A stretch of 14,295 bases of DNA from Thermoplasmatota archaeon (GCA_023379345.1 JAMCUV010000046.1:1-14295), one strand, 5' to 3'. Shown: positions 1 to 7,048, counted from the first letter of the stretch. A program made the numbers and translations. Notes: generated by a model not told the origin, from the letters alone.

Positions 1-105
1 AAAAAGGCAATCCCTGAAGCGTTTGTGAACGGGATAGAGGGTATAGGGTTATACCCACGAAGTTTAAGCATCAGACAGATGATAACTTCCAAAGGTGGAT
101 GTTAA
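1..105 (+). CDS. C-terminal tail of an unrecognised protein (partial at left edge)
   Basis: Frame 1 is open from the first base to a TAA at 103-105, giving a 34-residue tail that ends SKGGC; the other two plus frames hit stops within about 30 nt. The composition (GIEGIGLYPRSLS) looks coding but I do not recognise the family. The stop lies one base before the ATG at 107, so the gene would be tightly linked to the next one, whose possible ribosome site (GGTGG, 94-98) lies inside this tail. A transposase tail was considered and could not be supported. Confidence is low because so little is visible. Confidence 0.35.
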   Translation, partial: KKAIPEAFVNGIEGIGLYPRSLSIRQMITSKGGC

Positions 106-189
106 CATGGTTAACGGAAATCGTAACTTGATCTTACATCCGGTGTTGATTTCTCAAATCCAAAACTAGTCGCCAAGGCACTGTCTGAA

Positions 190-576
190 GTGTTCTTTGA
201 AAAGGATGCAAAGAACTGGTTCAAGGTGAATGATGACAAGATTGATTTTGAGCCAACATACAAAGTCCGTGTAGTGCTGGCAGAGGACCACAACAAGAAA
301 CTTGAAGCTACTGTTGATGACCTGCTTATGGATCTGCAGAAAGACGACCTATCGGGAACGTACTCGAGTCAGATAAAGGATGATTCTGTTGAAGCTTCAC
401 ATCTCCAGTCTGCCATGGCAGCAGGAGCAATAAGAACTGCAATTTTCCGTCATTCTGAGGAAAAGGTATATGCTGATTCAATCAGGGATGACCTGTTCAT
501 AGACCTGCTGGAAAAGCTTGAAATCAGATCCCTGAATGACAAGGACCTCATGGACTGGAAGAAACACCCACTGTAA
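190..576 (+). CDS. Hypothetical protein, probably the 3' part of a gene frameshifted near its start
   Basis: The longest start-to-stop reading begins at a GTG (190) and gives 128 hydrophilic, acidic residues ending DWKKHPL. No signal peptide, membrane segment or known motif is visible. The same frame stays open and protein-like upstream to 127 (LDLTSGVDFSNPKLVAK) but has no start codon there. In another frame an ATG at 107, preceded by GGTGG at 94-98 (8 nt spacing), reads MVNGNRN. Restoring one C after base 127 joins MVNGNRN to LDLTSG without a stop. I infer that the real gene runs from 107 to 576 and has lost one base, so this copy is either a pseudogene or contains a sequencing error. The function is unknown. 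Confidence 0.5.
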   Translation: MFFEKDAKNWFKVNDDKIDFEPTYKVRVVLAEDHNKKLEATVDDLLMDLQKDDLSGTYSSQIKDDSVEASHLQSAMAAGAIRTAIFRHSEEKVYADSIRDDLFIDLLEKLEIRSLNDKDLMDWKKHPL

Positions 577-595
577 ATAAGCTAACACCTCATTA

Positions 596-609
596 AAAGA
601 AATTTCTTT
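596..609. repeat. 14-bp perfect palindrome
   Basis: AAAGAAATTTCTTT reads the same on both strands and lies 19 nt after the stop of the preceding gene. It could be an operator half of an unknown regulator, part of a terminator, or chance in AT-rich DNA. There is no T-run directly after it, so a classic terminator role is not supported. Confidence 0.3.
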
Positions 610-671
610 CAAGCTTGAGCAACAAGTACTGAGACCTAATGACTACTGGTCTGCCAATATCCCATCCATTC

Positions 672-683
672 AATAAATATATT
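672..683 (+). promoter_or_regulatory. Orphan TATA-box-like element in the 577-847 spacer
   Basis: AATAAATATATT matches the archaeal TATA box well, but it is 165 nt before the next convincing gene. An ATG at 701, at leaderless spacing, opens only a 15-residue frame ending at 748. The rest of the 271-nt spacer shows no gene. A GCATTAAAC stretch at 821-829 is a weaker box about 24 nt before the start at 848. Confidence 0.3.
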
Positions 684-847
684 GTTAACACAGACGTTGG
701 ATGTTGCTTGTGCACCATAAAACAAACCTGTTCTATTTTAAATCATAGACTGTTTCTTAATATGGCATTAATCGTATCATCGTAAGTTCTAGATACCCTC
801 TTCCAACGCAGAAATCTTATTGCATTAAACTTTCCTTTGGTTAGGTG

Positions 848-1126
848 ATGAAGCACGCAACTCCAGATGACCTGAAAAACGTTGATCAACTGCTAGAGAG
901 GGTCAGGAAAATTCAGGGAATTGTTGAGAAACAACCAGGTCATTTTTACCATAAGGGAAAGAATGTCCTTCACTTTCATGAGGACCACGGATCTCTTTTC
1001 GCGGATATTGGAGATGAGAGAATGAAAGTCTCTGAATCTTCATACAGCGAGATTGTGCAAAAAGTTGAAATTTATATTTCTCAAATTAAGTTAGCCAGAG
1101 ATTCTGAAAAAATCCGTCGAATGTGA
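848..1126 (+). CDS. Small conserved hypothetical protein with LHFHED motif
   Basis: This is a 92-residue soluble protein. The core runs from GHFYHKGKNVLHFHEDHG to SLFADIG, with six histidines in about 25 residues, followed by a long C-terminal helix. From memory, short bacterial and archaeal proteins share the pattern 'FYxKGxxFLHFHEDxxGLxADV', with a layout recalling YjbR/MmcQ-type proteins; I cannot confirm this here. The function is unknown. GTG at 845 and ATG at 848 are adjacent; ATG is preferred. A GGTGA-like stretch overlaps the start, so it would not work as an SD, and a leaderless message is likely. The gene is convergent with pheA, with a 22-nt gap. Confidence 0.6.
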   Translation: MKHATPDDLKNVDQLLERVRKIQGIVEKQPGHFYHKGKNVLHFHEDHGSLFADIGDERMKVSESSYSEIVQKVEIYISQIKLARDSEKIRRM

Positions 1127-1144
1127 GCGTTCTGGACGCACCGG

Positions 1145-1156
1145 TTTTTCATTTTT
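1145..1156 (+). terminator. Possible T-rich terminator of the small His-rich gene
   Basis: Two runs of five T (1145-1149 and 1152-1156) begin 18 nt after the stop at 1126. Archaeal RNA polymerase commonly terminates at T-runs. The element overlaps the 3' end of the convergent pheA gene. Confidence 0.35.
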
Positions 1157-2000
1157 GTAGCTCTGCAGCCTCGTCCCATGAAGATCTCGGATAACAACCA
1201 AGAATCCTGATACTGCTGCACTGACCTGACAGTTCGCTTACAGCATCCTTCATTGAATCATCGTCAGAATGCCCAAGTACATCAAGAAAGAATCTGTAAG
1301 TGCCGGGATTGTACTTTTCAGGCCTTGACATAACCATGCTTAGGTTGATGTTTCTTGTCGAGAATGGTAGCAGTGCATTTACCAGTGAACCTGCAATATT
1401 GCCTTTCAGTACGAATGTGATTGTTGTCTTGTCCTTTCCTGTTGAAACAGTCTCTCCCCGAGAAAGCATCACGAACCGCGTAAGATTCCGGGAATAATCA
1501 CAGACATCCCTTGCTTTCACCCCTAGGCCATAAAGCTCTGAAATCCTGGAAGAGCCTATGATTGCGGAACCGACCTCATCCTTAACTTTCCGCGCCATTT
1601 CGGCTGTAGAACTGGTTTCATAGATCCGTGCATGAGGATAGAGTCTCGTTATTGTGTTGCGGCACTGTGCTATGGCCTGTGGATGCGAGTATATTCTCTC
1701 AATTTTTTCTGAATTGGAAAGGAGCATATGCCTGACAGAAACCATGGCCTCTCCTGTAATGTTGATCTTTGATCCAACTATGAGATCAATGACAGAAGAT
1801 ACGGGCCCTTCAACAGAATTTTCCACCGGAAGAACACACGAATCAGTTCTACCGGTCTCAGCCATCTCCAGAACTTCTGCGAAGCTTGAACCGGGAACCT
1901 TGATTGCACCGGGTGCCAGATATTCGGATGCTATTTCGCTCCAGGTTCCCCTGGGCCCGAGATACGCAACCTTGGTATCGGATGAAATTTTTTTCTGCAT
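1149..2000 (-). CDS. pheA: Prephenate dehydratase with C-terminal ACT domain
   Basis: Converts prephenate to phenylpyruvate in phenylalanine synthesis (cytosolic). The 283 residues show the catalytic periplasmic-binding-like domain in order: VAYLGPRGTWSE near residue 10, PVENSVEGPV, SHPQAIAQC, and the catalytic TRF motif at T174-F176. An ACT domain follows (AGSLVNALLPF, then NINLSMVMSRP). No chorismate mutase domain is fused, so it is a monofunctional enzyme. ATG at 2000 is chosen: it puts nine residues before the first strand, as is usual, and is preceded by GTGGAGAGTGG. A GTG at 2033 would add 11 residues, and the TATA-like box at 2053-2060 would make that start leaderless, so it is not excluded. 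Oddity: the ACT ESRP motif reads MSRP. The gene is divergent from the acyl-CoA synthetase. Confidence 0.93.
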   Translation of the reverse strand: MQKKISSDTKVAYLGPRGTWSEIASEYLAPGAIKVPGSSFAEVLEMAETGRTDSCVLPVENSVEGPVSSVIDLIVGSKINITGEAMVSVRHMLLSNSEKIERIYSHPQAIAQCRNTITRLYPHARIYETSSTAEMARKVKDEVGSAIIGSSRISELYGLGVKARDVCDYSRNLTRFVMLSRGETVSTGKDKTTITFVLKGNIAGSLVNALLPFSTRNINLSMVMSRPEKYNPGTYRFFLDVLGHSDDDSMKDAVSELSGQCSSIRILGCYPRSSWDEAAELQK

Positions 2001-2052
2001 ATTTCCACTCTCCACTTGTTGAACCTGCAGCACTGCATGTCATCGCGTTATG

Positions 2053-2060
2053 AAATTTAA
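2053..2060 (-). promoter_or_regulatory. Candidate TATA box for pheA
   Basis: On the minus strand this reads TTAAATTTC-like sequence. Its centre is about 26 nt before position 2031, so transcription would start near the GTG at 2033 or about 31 nt before the ATG at 2000. Confidence 0.4.
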
Positions 2061-2126
2061 CTCATATGTGCAGTAGCGACAGGATGAATCAGTAAGATTA
2101 ATGCGCAAAACTGCGTTGTGTATTAT

Positions 2127-3752
2127 ATGATTGACCTTGAGGAAATGAAGGAATTACAGCATCGCAAGGATTTCAACTGGGTTGCTGATATTCTCATGAA
2201 ACACGATGAGGATAAAACGGCTTTGATGCTGATGGACCAGGATGAGAACATTCAGAACATCACCTATGGAGAACTTGTCCGGAAGTCAATGCAATACGCC
2301 AATCTGCTGTGGGATGAGGGAATCCACAATGGCGATTCCATACTCATAATGACGAAAATGATTCCTGACTTATGGTACATCGCCATTGCGTCAGCGCTTG
2401 TGGGTGTGGTATACTCACCCGCGCCTCTTCTTCTTACTTCAGGGGATATAAAATACAGGGTTGAACAGATCAACGCCAAGGCTGTTTTTACTGATTCTGA
2501 TTCAAGAAAACCCATTGAGGATGCAACAAGAGGTTACTTCATCAAGATATTTGATGTGACCAGCGAGGAGTTCCAGAACAGGGTTGACGTGAAAGCTTCA
2601 GAATATTCGTCAATTCATCGTGATGCTGAAACGCCTCATGCCATTTTCTTCACCTCAGGTACCGAGGGCAAGCCGAAAGCGATTGTACATAATGGATACT
2701 ATCCACTTGGGCACCTGTCAACAGCCATGTGGCTTGGAATAGGACCTAAGGATATACACTGGAACATAAGCAGCCCTGGGTGGGCGAAATGGGCCTGGTC
2801 CAATCTATATGCTCCTCTTGTGGCCGGTTCCACCTCTTTCGCATATGAGCAGGGGAGGTTCAGTGCTGAGAGGTCCCTGTCGGTACTTGAAAACTACCCC
2901 ATTACAAGTCTCTGCACGGCCCCCACAGTGTGGAGAATGTTTCTCGTACAGAAACTGGATAACTTTAGGCCGCTTGCTCTTAACAAGTGTTCTTCAGCCG
3001 GTGAACCATTGAATCCTGAGATCATATCAAGATGGGAGAAGATCACAGGAGTAACAATCAGGGATGGCTACGGGCAGTCCGAGAGTACCGCAATGATCGG
3101 AAACGTTGACCCAAACAAGATAAAGCCAGGATCTACCGGCAAGCCTCTTCTCCAGTATGATCTGAGAATTGTGGACGAAGACGGGAATGAGCTTGGACCC
3201 GGCGAGGAGGGAAATATCGCCGTAAAAATTGGTAGCAGGGTTCCAGGGCTCTTTGACAGATACGGCAACGACTCTGCGCTGAATGCTGACAGGTTCAAGC
3301 ATGGATTCTATTACACCGGGGACCTTGGCAAGATGGACAGTGACGGATACGTATGGTTTGTGTCAAGGGCAGATGATGTTATCAAGGCATCCGATTACCG
3401 CATCGGACCATTCGAGGTGGAATCAGCACTCCTGAGCCATCCGGCTGTTGCTGAATCCGCTGTTGTCCCGACACCTGATGAAATAAGAGGAAACCTTGTG
3501 AAGGCTTTTGTGATTCTCAGGCCAGGATTCAAGCCCAGTTCCGATCTTGCAAGGGAACTGAGCCTCCATGTGAAATCTGTAACCGCGCCGTACATGAGGC
3601 CAAAGAAGATCGAATTTGTATCTGAACTGCCAAAGACCATAAGCGGGAAAATTATCAGAAAACAGCTCCGGAATCTTGAAATGGAAAAGTATGCTACCAA
3701 AAGGGATATTGATCAGGGGACGCTGGGAGGAAGAGAGTACAGGATTCCATGA
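2127..3752 (+). CDS. AMP-forming acyl-CoA synthetase (ACSM/acetyl-CoA synthetase-like)
   Basis: Activates a carboxylic acid to its acyl-CoA through an acyl-AMP intermediate. The 541 residues carry the whole adenylate-forming signature: P-loop-like FFTSGTEGKPKAIVH near residues 174-188, the acyl pocket region SSPGWAKWAWSNLYAPL, SSAGEPLNPE, DGYGQSES, YYTGDLG near 394, the hinge region SRADDVIKASDYRIGP, and the C-terminal PKTISGKIIRKQLR with catalytic K508. The GWAKWAW stretch resembles medium-chain (ACSM) enzymes more than classical Acs, so a short- to medium-chain or aryl acid is the likely substrate; this is inference. The frame also has a GTG at 2118 three codons earlier; the ATG at 2127 is preferred. 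The gene stands alone, divergent from pheA and convergent with the methyltransferase. Confidence 0.9.
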   Translation: MIDLEEMKELQHRKDFNWVADILMKHDEDKTALMLMDQDENIQNITYGELVRKSMQYANLLWDEGIHNGDSILIMTKMIPDLWYIAIASALVGVVYSPAPLLLTSGDIKYRVEQINAKAVFTDSDSRKPIEDATRGYFIKIFDVTSEEFQNRVDVKASEYSSIHRDAETPHAIFFTSGTEGKPKAIVHNGYYPLGHLSTAMWLGIGPKDIHWNISSPGWAKWAWSNLYAPLVAGSTSFAYEQGRFSAERSLSVLENYPITSLCTAPTVWRMFLVQKLDNFRPLALNKCSSAGEPLNPEIISRWEKITGVTIRDGYGQSESTAMIGNVDPNKIKPGSTGKPLLQYDLRIVDEDGNELGPGEEGNIAVKIGSRVPGLFDRYGNDSALNADRFKHGFYYTGDLGKMDSDGYVWFVSRADDVIKASDYRIGPFEVESALLSHPAVAESAVVPTPDEIRGNLVKAFVILRPGFKPSSDLARELSLHVKSVTAPYMRPKKIEFVSELPKTISGKIIRKQLRNLEMEKYATKRDIDQGTLGGREYRIP

Positions 3753-3773
3753 TCATATCGATTTCATGATCAT
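3748..3773. repeat. Paired CATGATCAT repeats between convergent genes
   Basis: CATGATCAT occurs at 3748-3756 and 3765-3773, a 17-nt period; each contains the 8-bp palindrome ATGATCAT with a GATC core. The first copy contains the stop codon of the acyl-CoA synthetase. A third GATC follows at 3810. The pair sits just beyond the 3' end of a Dam-like methyltransferase gene and could fold or bind a protein; chance is possible. Confidence 0.45.
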
Positions 3774-3822
3774 TGCACAAGCCATTCCAGAATTTCCAGC
3801 CTGAATGATGATCCTTAATTCA

Positions 3823-4641
3823 TCAATAATTTCTGACAATCAATTCAGGGATTTTTCCACGTCCATCAGGCTTTGAATTTATGTTTCTCCTGGCCATGAT
3901 TTTTTCCACCCTGTATGAAGAGTAAAGTCCCTCAATTTCATCTGTGGCCGCATTGCTCAGCAAAAACTTCACGCCTTTCTTGTCAAGCTCTTCAACAACC
4001 TTTGCAAGATCCTCCTGATCTTTCCTTGTGAAACCCATAGTGCTGTAGTTGGTGAAATTGGATGTTGTAGACAGCGGCATGTACGGGGGATCAAGATATG
4101 CGAAATCGCCCGTTTCAGCATCTGAGAGGGTGGTTCTGAAATCCCCCTGCCTGATTGATGATCGCGAAAGGCATTGGGAAGCCCGGGAAATATCAATATC
4201 CGAAGGTAGAGACGGGTTCGTGTACCTGCCAAATGGCACGTTGTAATGCCCTGATGAATTCAGCCTGTAAAGACCGTTGAATCCGTGGTGGTTAAGATAT
4301 ATGAACAGTGCAGATTTCATCAATGGGCTGGCTGTTGCGGAGTTGTATATCTCTCTTGCTTTGTAATAATCATCCCTGTTATTTCCCAGCCCCATTCCAT
4401 GAAGGTACCTGATCAGGTCATCCTTCTGGTCCCTTATGACCTGGTATAGCATGATCAGGTCAGGATTGATATCTGAAATGACCGACCTCATGGCTCCCCT
4501 GAGTTCACAAAGTTTGAAAAACAGGGCACCACCGCCCATGAATGGCTCACGATATGTATGGAAATCAGGAGGCAACCTCTCAATGAGCTCTCCAATGATC
4601 TGCCGTTTCCCTCCCGCCCATTTCAGTACTGGTTTAGCCAT
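3823..4641 (-). CDS. Dam-like DNA adenine-N6 methyltransferase (D12 class), solitary
   Basis: Transfers a methyl group from S-adenosylmethionine to adenine N6 in a short DNA target. The 272 residues match the EcoDam/DpnM (alpha-class, D12) family in length and order: motif X KWAGGKR at 7-13, motif I REPFMGGGALFF at 31-42 (AdoMet binding), SDINPDLI, a target-recognition region with YLNHHGFNGLYR and GHYNVPFGRY, and catalytic DPPY at 184-187. Family members mostly recognise GATC, but specificity cannot be read from this sequence. No endonuclease gene is adjacent: neighbours are acyl-CoA synthetase and aspartokinase. It may therefore be an orphan regulatory, repair or phage-derived enzyme. ATG at 4641 with a TATA box about 32 nt upstream implies a very short or absent leader. 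Confidence 0.92.
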   Translation of the reverse strand: MAKPVLKWAGGKRQIIGELIERLPPDFHTYREPFMGGGALFFKLCELRGAMRSVISDINPDLIMLYQVIRDQKDDLIRYLHGMGLGNNRDDYYKAREIYNSATASPLMKSALFIYLNHHGFNGLYRLNSSGHYNVPFGRYTNPSLPSDIDISRASQCLSRSSIRQGDFRTTLSDAETGDFAYLDPPYMPLSTTSNFTNYSTMGFTRKDQEDLAKVVEELDKKGVKFLLSNAATDEIEGLYSSYRVEKIMARRNINSKPDGRGKIPELIVRNY

Positions 4642-4668
4642 AAACTCGAAAACTTGATCTCATTCCCA

Positions 4669-4678
4669 TATTATAACA
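4669..4678 (-). promoter_or_regulatory. TATA box of the DNA methyltransferase gene
   Basis: On the minus strand this reads GTTATAATAT, centred about 32 nt before the ATG at 4641. That spacing predicts a transcription start within a few bases of the start codon, the usual leaderless arrangement in this lineage. It indicates that the methyltransferase has its own promoter, separate from the upstream asd-aspartokinase operon. Confidence 0.5.
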
Positions 4679-4762
4679 TGGCAGAAGCATGATGAACCTC
4701 AGGTTATACTATGACTGCCATAGAAATCTGGCGTCGCAAAAAGTGCAACTGCTTCCTGCCAC

Positions 4763-5683
4763 TCATGATGGGAAAGCTGTGCTGTCTGTATCAGCAGAAG
4801 TGACGAGGGTGCCATCACTGCTGTCACCGTATTTTATTATTCTTATTGGAATTCCTTGCTGTCTGGCAGTTATTATGGCCATAGGATGAATTATTCTTGA
4901 CCCGGAATTGCAGATTTCCAGTGCTTTATCGTAGGATATTTGGGAAAAATGTTGCTCCCCGGCTTTCAGCAGCCTTGGATCACTGCTGTATATGCCCGGC
5001 ACATCCTTGAGGAGCAGCACCTCCCCTGTCTTCAGGGCAGCGCCCAGTGCAATGGCGCTGTAATCGCTGGAATTTCTCCCAAGGATTCTTATCCTGCCGC
5101 CATCATCTATGCCGAAGAAGCCTGTGGTTATGGGCAAGTATCCAGAATCCAGAAGTTTTTGTATAACAGGGAAAGCTCTGGCATGGCTTCTTTGGATATC
5201 AATAAAAGTATTCCCGGAATCTCCCTGAACTGTGATACCAAGCCGATCTGATGTCACGTTGCGGCATTTTATTCCAACATTTACCAGGAAAATTGATACA
5301 ACTGCTGCGGCCAGTTTCTCACCCATTGCCAGGAATGAATCGTAATCGGCGTTCCTGGCAAATTCTGTGAACCTGTTGAAGCCGTAATATTCAGGCCCCA
5401 GTTCGTAGAGGATCTCAAGGGCCCAGAATTTCTGAGGGGTGTTGGGTAAAGCATTCTGAACCAGATTTGAATGGTAAGTGAGAACTTCCCTGAGAACAGC
5501 TTCTCTTCCTGCAGCATCAAGGCCATAGCCGGAAACGAGCCTGTCGGTTATGCCCTTGAAAGCACTCAGAACAAATACTGCCCCTCTTTTCTCCTGTGCA
5601 AGCTTAGCGAGATCGAACATTGCCTGGTGGGATGTGAGAAACGACCCTCCAATCTTTATTACAGTGAGGTTTTCAGTATTCAT
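4763..5683 (-). CDS. Aspartokinase, catalytic domain only (no ACT domains)
   Basis: Phosphorylates aspartate to beta-aspartyl phosphate, the first step to threonine, methionine and lysine. The 306 residues form one amino-acid-kinase domain: KIGGS at 10-14, AMGEKLAAAVVS, TSDRLGITVQGD, GRNSSDYSA at 202-210, LLLKDVPGIYSSDPR, and IIHPMAI near the end. It closes with PIRIIKYGDSSDGTLV, exactly where ordinary aspartokinases (about 400-470 residues) continue into two ACT domains, which are missing. The usual GRGGSD glycines are replaced (GRNSSD). The ATG at 5683 overlaps the stop of asd by ATGA, so the two are translationally coupled, which supports aspartokinase over other kinases of the fold such as isopentenyl phosphate kinase. 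Confidence 0.88.
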   Translation of the reverse strand: MNTENLTVIKIGGSFLTSHQAMFDLAKLAQEKRGAVFVLSAFKGITDRLVSGYGLDAAGREAVLREVLTYHSNLVQNALPNTPQKFWALEILYELGPEYYGFNRFTEFARNADYDSFLAMGEKLAAAVVSIFLVNVGIKCRNVTSDRLGITVQGDSGNTFIDIQRSHARAFPVIQKLLDSGYLPITTGFFGIDDGGRIRILGRNSSDYSAIALGAALKTGEVLLLKDVPGIYSSDPRLLKAGEQHFSQISYDKALEICNSGSRIIHPMAIITARQQGIPIRIIKYGDSSDGTLVTSADTDSTAFPS

Positions 5684-6726
5684 GTTATCAACCCCGATTC
5701 GTGAAGCACTTCTGCATTAAGCACTGCAGAACCTGCTGCTCCCCGTATCAGGTTGTTCACCAGTGCAACAAATGATACCCGAGAACCGGAAACACGCAGT
5801 CTTCCCACAGTCACAGCCATGCCTCTTGCTCTCTCAGGCGATCCTGCCATGACATCCAGCAGCGGCTGGGGGCGATCTTCGCCCTTGATGAGTATGACAC
5901 TCTTTTCCGGCAAAGTGGGGAGCCTTGCTTTCAAGCTTCCGTTTCCAAAATTTCTGAACCTTTCACGCAGCTGGTTGATATCAACATCCTCCGACATAAC
6001 TGCAGTGATGGATTCAAGATGTCCTTCTCTCACTGGAACACGAATGCATGTTGGATGGATTTTCATCTTTGATTGGGTTCTGTTGGAAGCGGTGAAACTC
6101 CCGAATATTTTCCTTGTCTCATTGACCATTTTTTCTTCCTCGGATTTTATGAAGGGAAGAATATTGGAAAGCACGTCCATTGAGGAGACCCCGGGATATC
6201 CGGCTCCGCTAACAGCCTGCATTGTGGTAACGTAAACCTCTTCGATTCCCAGGTCGGCAATCGGCGCCAGGCCAAGTACCATTCCAATGGTGCTGCAGTT
6301 GCCATTTGCAACAATCGCGCCCCGGGAGGGATTCAACGATTCAAGATGGTGAGGATTCACCTCGGGAATCACCAGGGGGACATCACTGTCCAGCCTGTTT
6401 GCCGAAGCGTTTGTCAGGATTATTGACCCGTTTTGCGCCAGATGCTTCTCAAGCTTCCCGGCGTTTGCGTCGCTCACTGCACTGAAAATAAGGTCATTTC
6501 CGTCACTGAGTATTACGTCTGGGTTTGATTCCTTCACTGTCAGTCCTTCATAGCGCTGCGCAAGGTCCTCATCAAAACTCAGAAAATCGCTGTAAGATTG
6601 CCCGGATGATCTGTCCGAGGCATATACCGACGCAATCTCCATGAATGGATGGTCTGAAAGGAGCTGCGCAAACCTCTGCCCGACCAGGCCAGTTGCACCC
6701 AGCACCCCTACCTTCAGCTTATCCAC
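5680..6726 (-). CDS. asd: Aspartate-semialdehyde dehydrogenase
   Basis: Reduces beta-aspartyl phosphate to aspartate semialdehyde with NADPH, directly after aspartokinase. The 348 residues show the nucleotide-binding GVLGATGLVGQRF at the N-terminus, the active-site GNCSTIG with nucleophile C144, the central QAVSGAGYPGV, and VPVREGH with the acid/base H236. The layout is that of the archaeal/fungal Asd branch. The frame is open to 6771, but the only earlier start there is a TTG; GTG at 6726 is chosen because AAGGTG (6734-6739) lies 7 nt before it and the reading begins VDKLKVGVLG, normal for the family. It is the first gene of a two-gene operon. Confidence 0.93.
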   Translation of the reverse strand: MDKLKVGVLGATGLVGQRFAQLLSDHPFMEIASVYASDRSSGQSYSDFLSFDEDLAQRYEGLTVKESNPDVILSDGNDLIFSAVSDANAGKLEKHLAQNGSIILTNASANRLDSDVPLVIPEVNPHHLESLNPSRGAIVANGNCSTIGMVLGLAPIADLGIEEVYVTTMQAVSGAGYPGVSSMDVLSNILPFIKSEEEKMVNETRKIFGSFTASNRTQSKMKIHPTCIRVPVREGHLESITAVMSEDVDINQLRERFRNFGNGSLKARLPTLPEKSVILIKGEDRPQPLLDVMAGSPERARGMAVTVGRLRVSGSRVSFVALVNNLIRGAAGSAVLNAEVLHESGLIT

Positions 6727-6733
6727 GGAAGAA

Positions 6734-6739
6734 CACCTT
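6734..6739 (-). promoter_or_regulatory. Ribosome binding site that sets the asd start
   Basis: AAGGTG on the minus strand lies 7 nt before the GTG at 6726. It decides in favour of this start over the TTG at 6771. A TATA-like AAAATTAT (about 6771-6778) would give a leader of roughly 23 nt containing this site. Confidence 0.5.
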
Positions 6740-6778
6740 CCCACTCCGGAGCAGAAACATATTACTGTCAATAATTTT

Positions 6779-7037
6779 CACGTACTGTCTCGCATATGAA
6801 ACCACATTTAATTTTGTTATTGCGAATTTGCTGATTTTTGCGGTTCCTGCAGATGAAATTCCGGACCATGATGCTCTGGGCATTGCAGCAAATATATTGT
6901 ATAGTTATTTTCATATTTCTTAATATAGAATTACCTCGAGTAATTTCAATCGCAAATGCTGTTGCATTCCCTGTTCATGGTTCGGCCCGGGATGATATCT
7001 TACCAAGATCATATTTGTGCTGCCCCGCGACTCATGC
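6779..7037. other. Divergent asd/acetyltransferase spacer with no recognised gene
   Basis: The gap between asd and the acetyltransferase is 348 nt. Apart from promoter elements at each side it shows no convincing coding frame: the plus-strand open frames here are short, of odd composition and partly antisense to asd. I see no tRNA fold or snoRNA box pair. Confidence 0.4.
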
Positions 7038-7040
7038 AAA

Positions 7041-7048
7041 AATATTAT
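7041..7048 (+). promoter_or_regulatory. TATA box of the GNAT acetyltransferase gene
   Basis: AATATTAT is centred about 31 nt before the ATG at 7075, so the message should start within about 5 nt of the start codon. No SD is visible before the ATG, in keeping with leaderless translation. Confidence 0.5.

Noticed and set aside
1..105. Tail of an IS200/IS605-type transposase
   Set aside because: The residues do not show the zinc-finger or RDxNAAxNI signature, and no terminal hairpin follows the stop.
1654..2022. 122-residue plus-strand frame antisense to pheA
   Set aside because: It lies wholly inside a confident gene on the other strand and has no SD, TATA box or protein-like motif.
3753..4762. 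Restriction endonuclease partner for the methyltransferase
   Set aside because: Both flanks are metabolic genes and the gaps are only 70 and 121 nt, too short for a nuclease gene.
4689..4889. 66-residue plus-strand frame in the methyltransferase-aspartokinase gap
   Set aside because: Most of it is antisense to the end of the aspartokinase gene, and it has no ribosome site or homologous motif.
4763..5683. Isopentenyl phosphate kinase or UMP kinase instead of aspartokinase
   Set aside because: KIGGS is shared, but GEKLAA, DVPGIYSSDPR and the coupled asd gene fit aspartokinase.
5753..6235. 160-residue plus-strand frame antisense to asd
   Set aside because: Long only because of the codon bias of asd on the other strand; Ser-rich composition with no motif.
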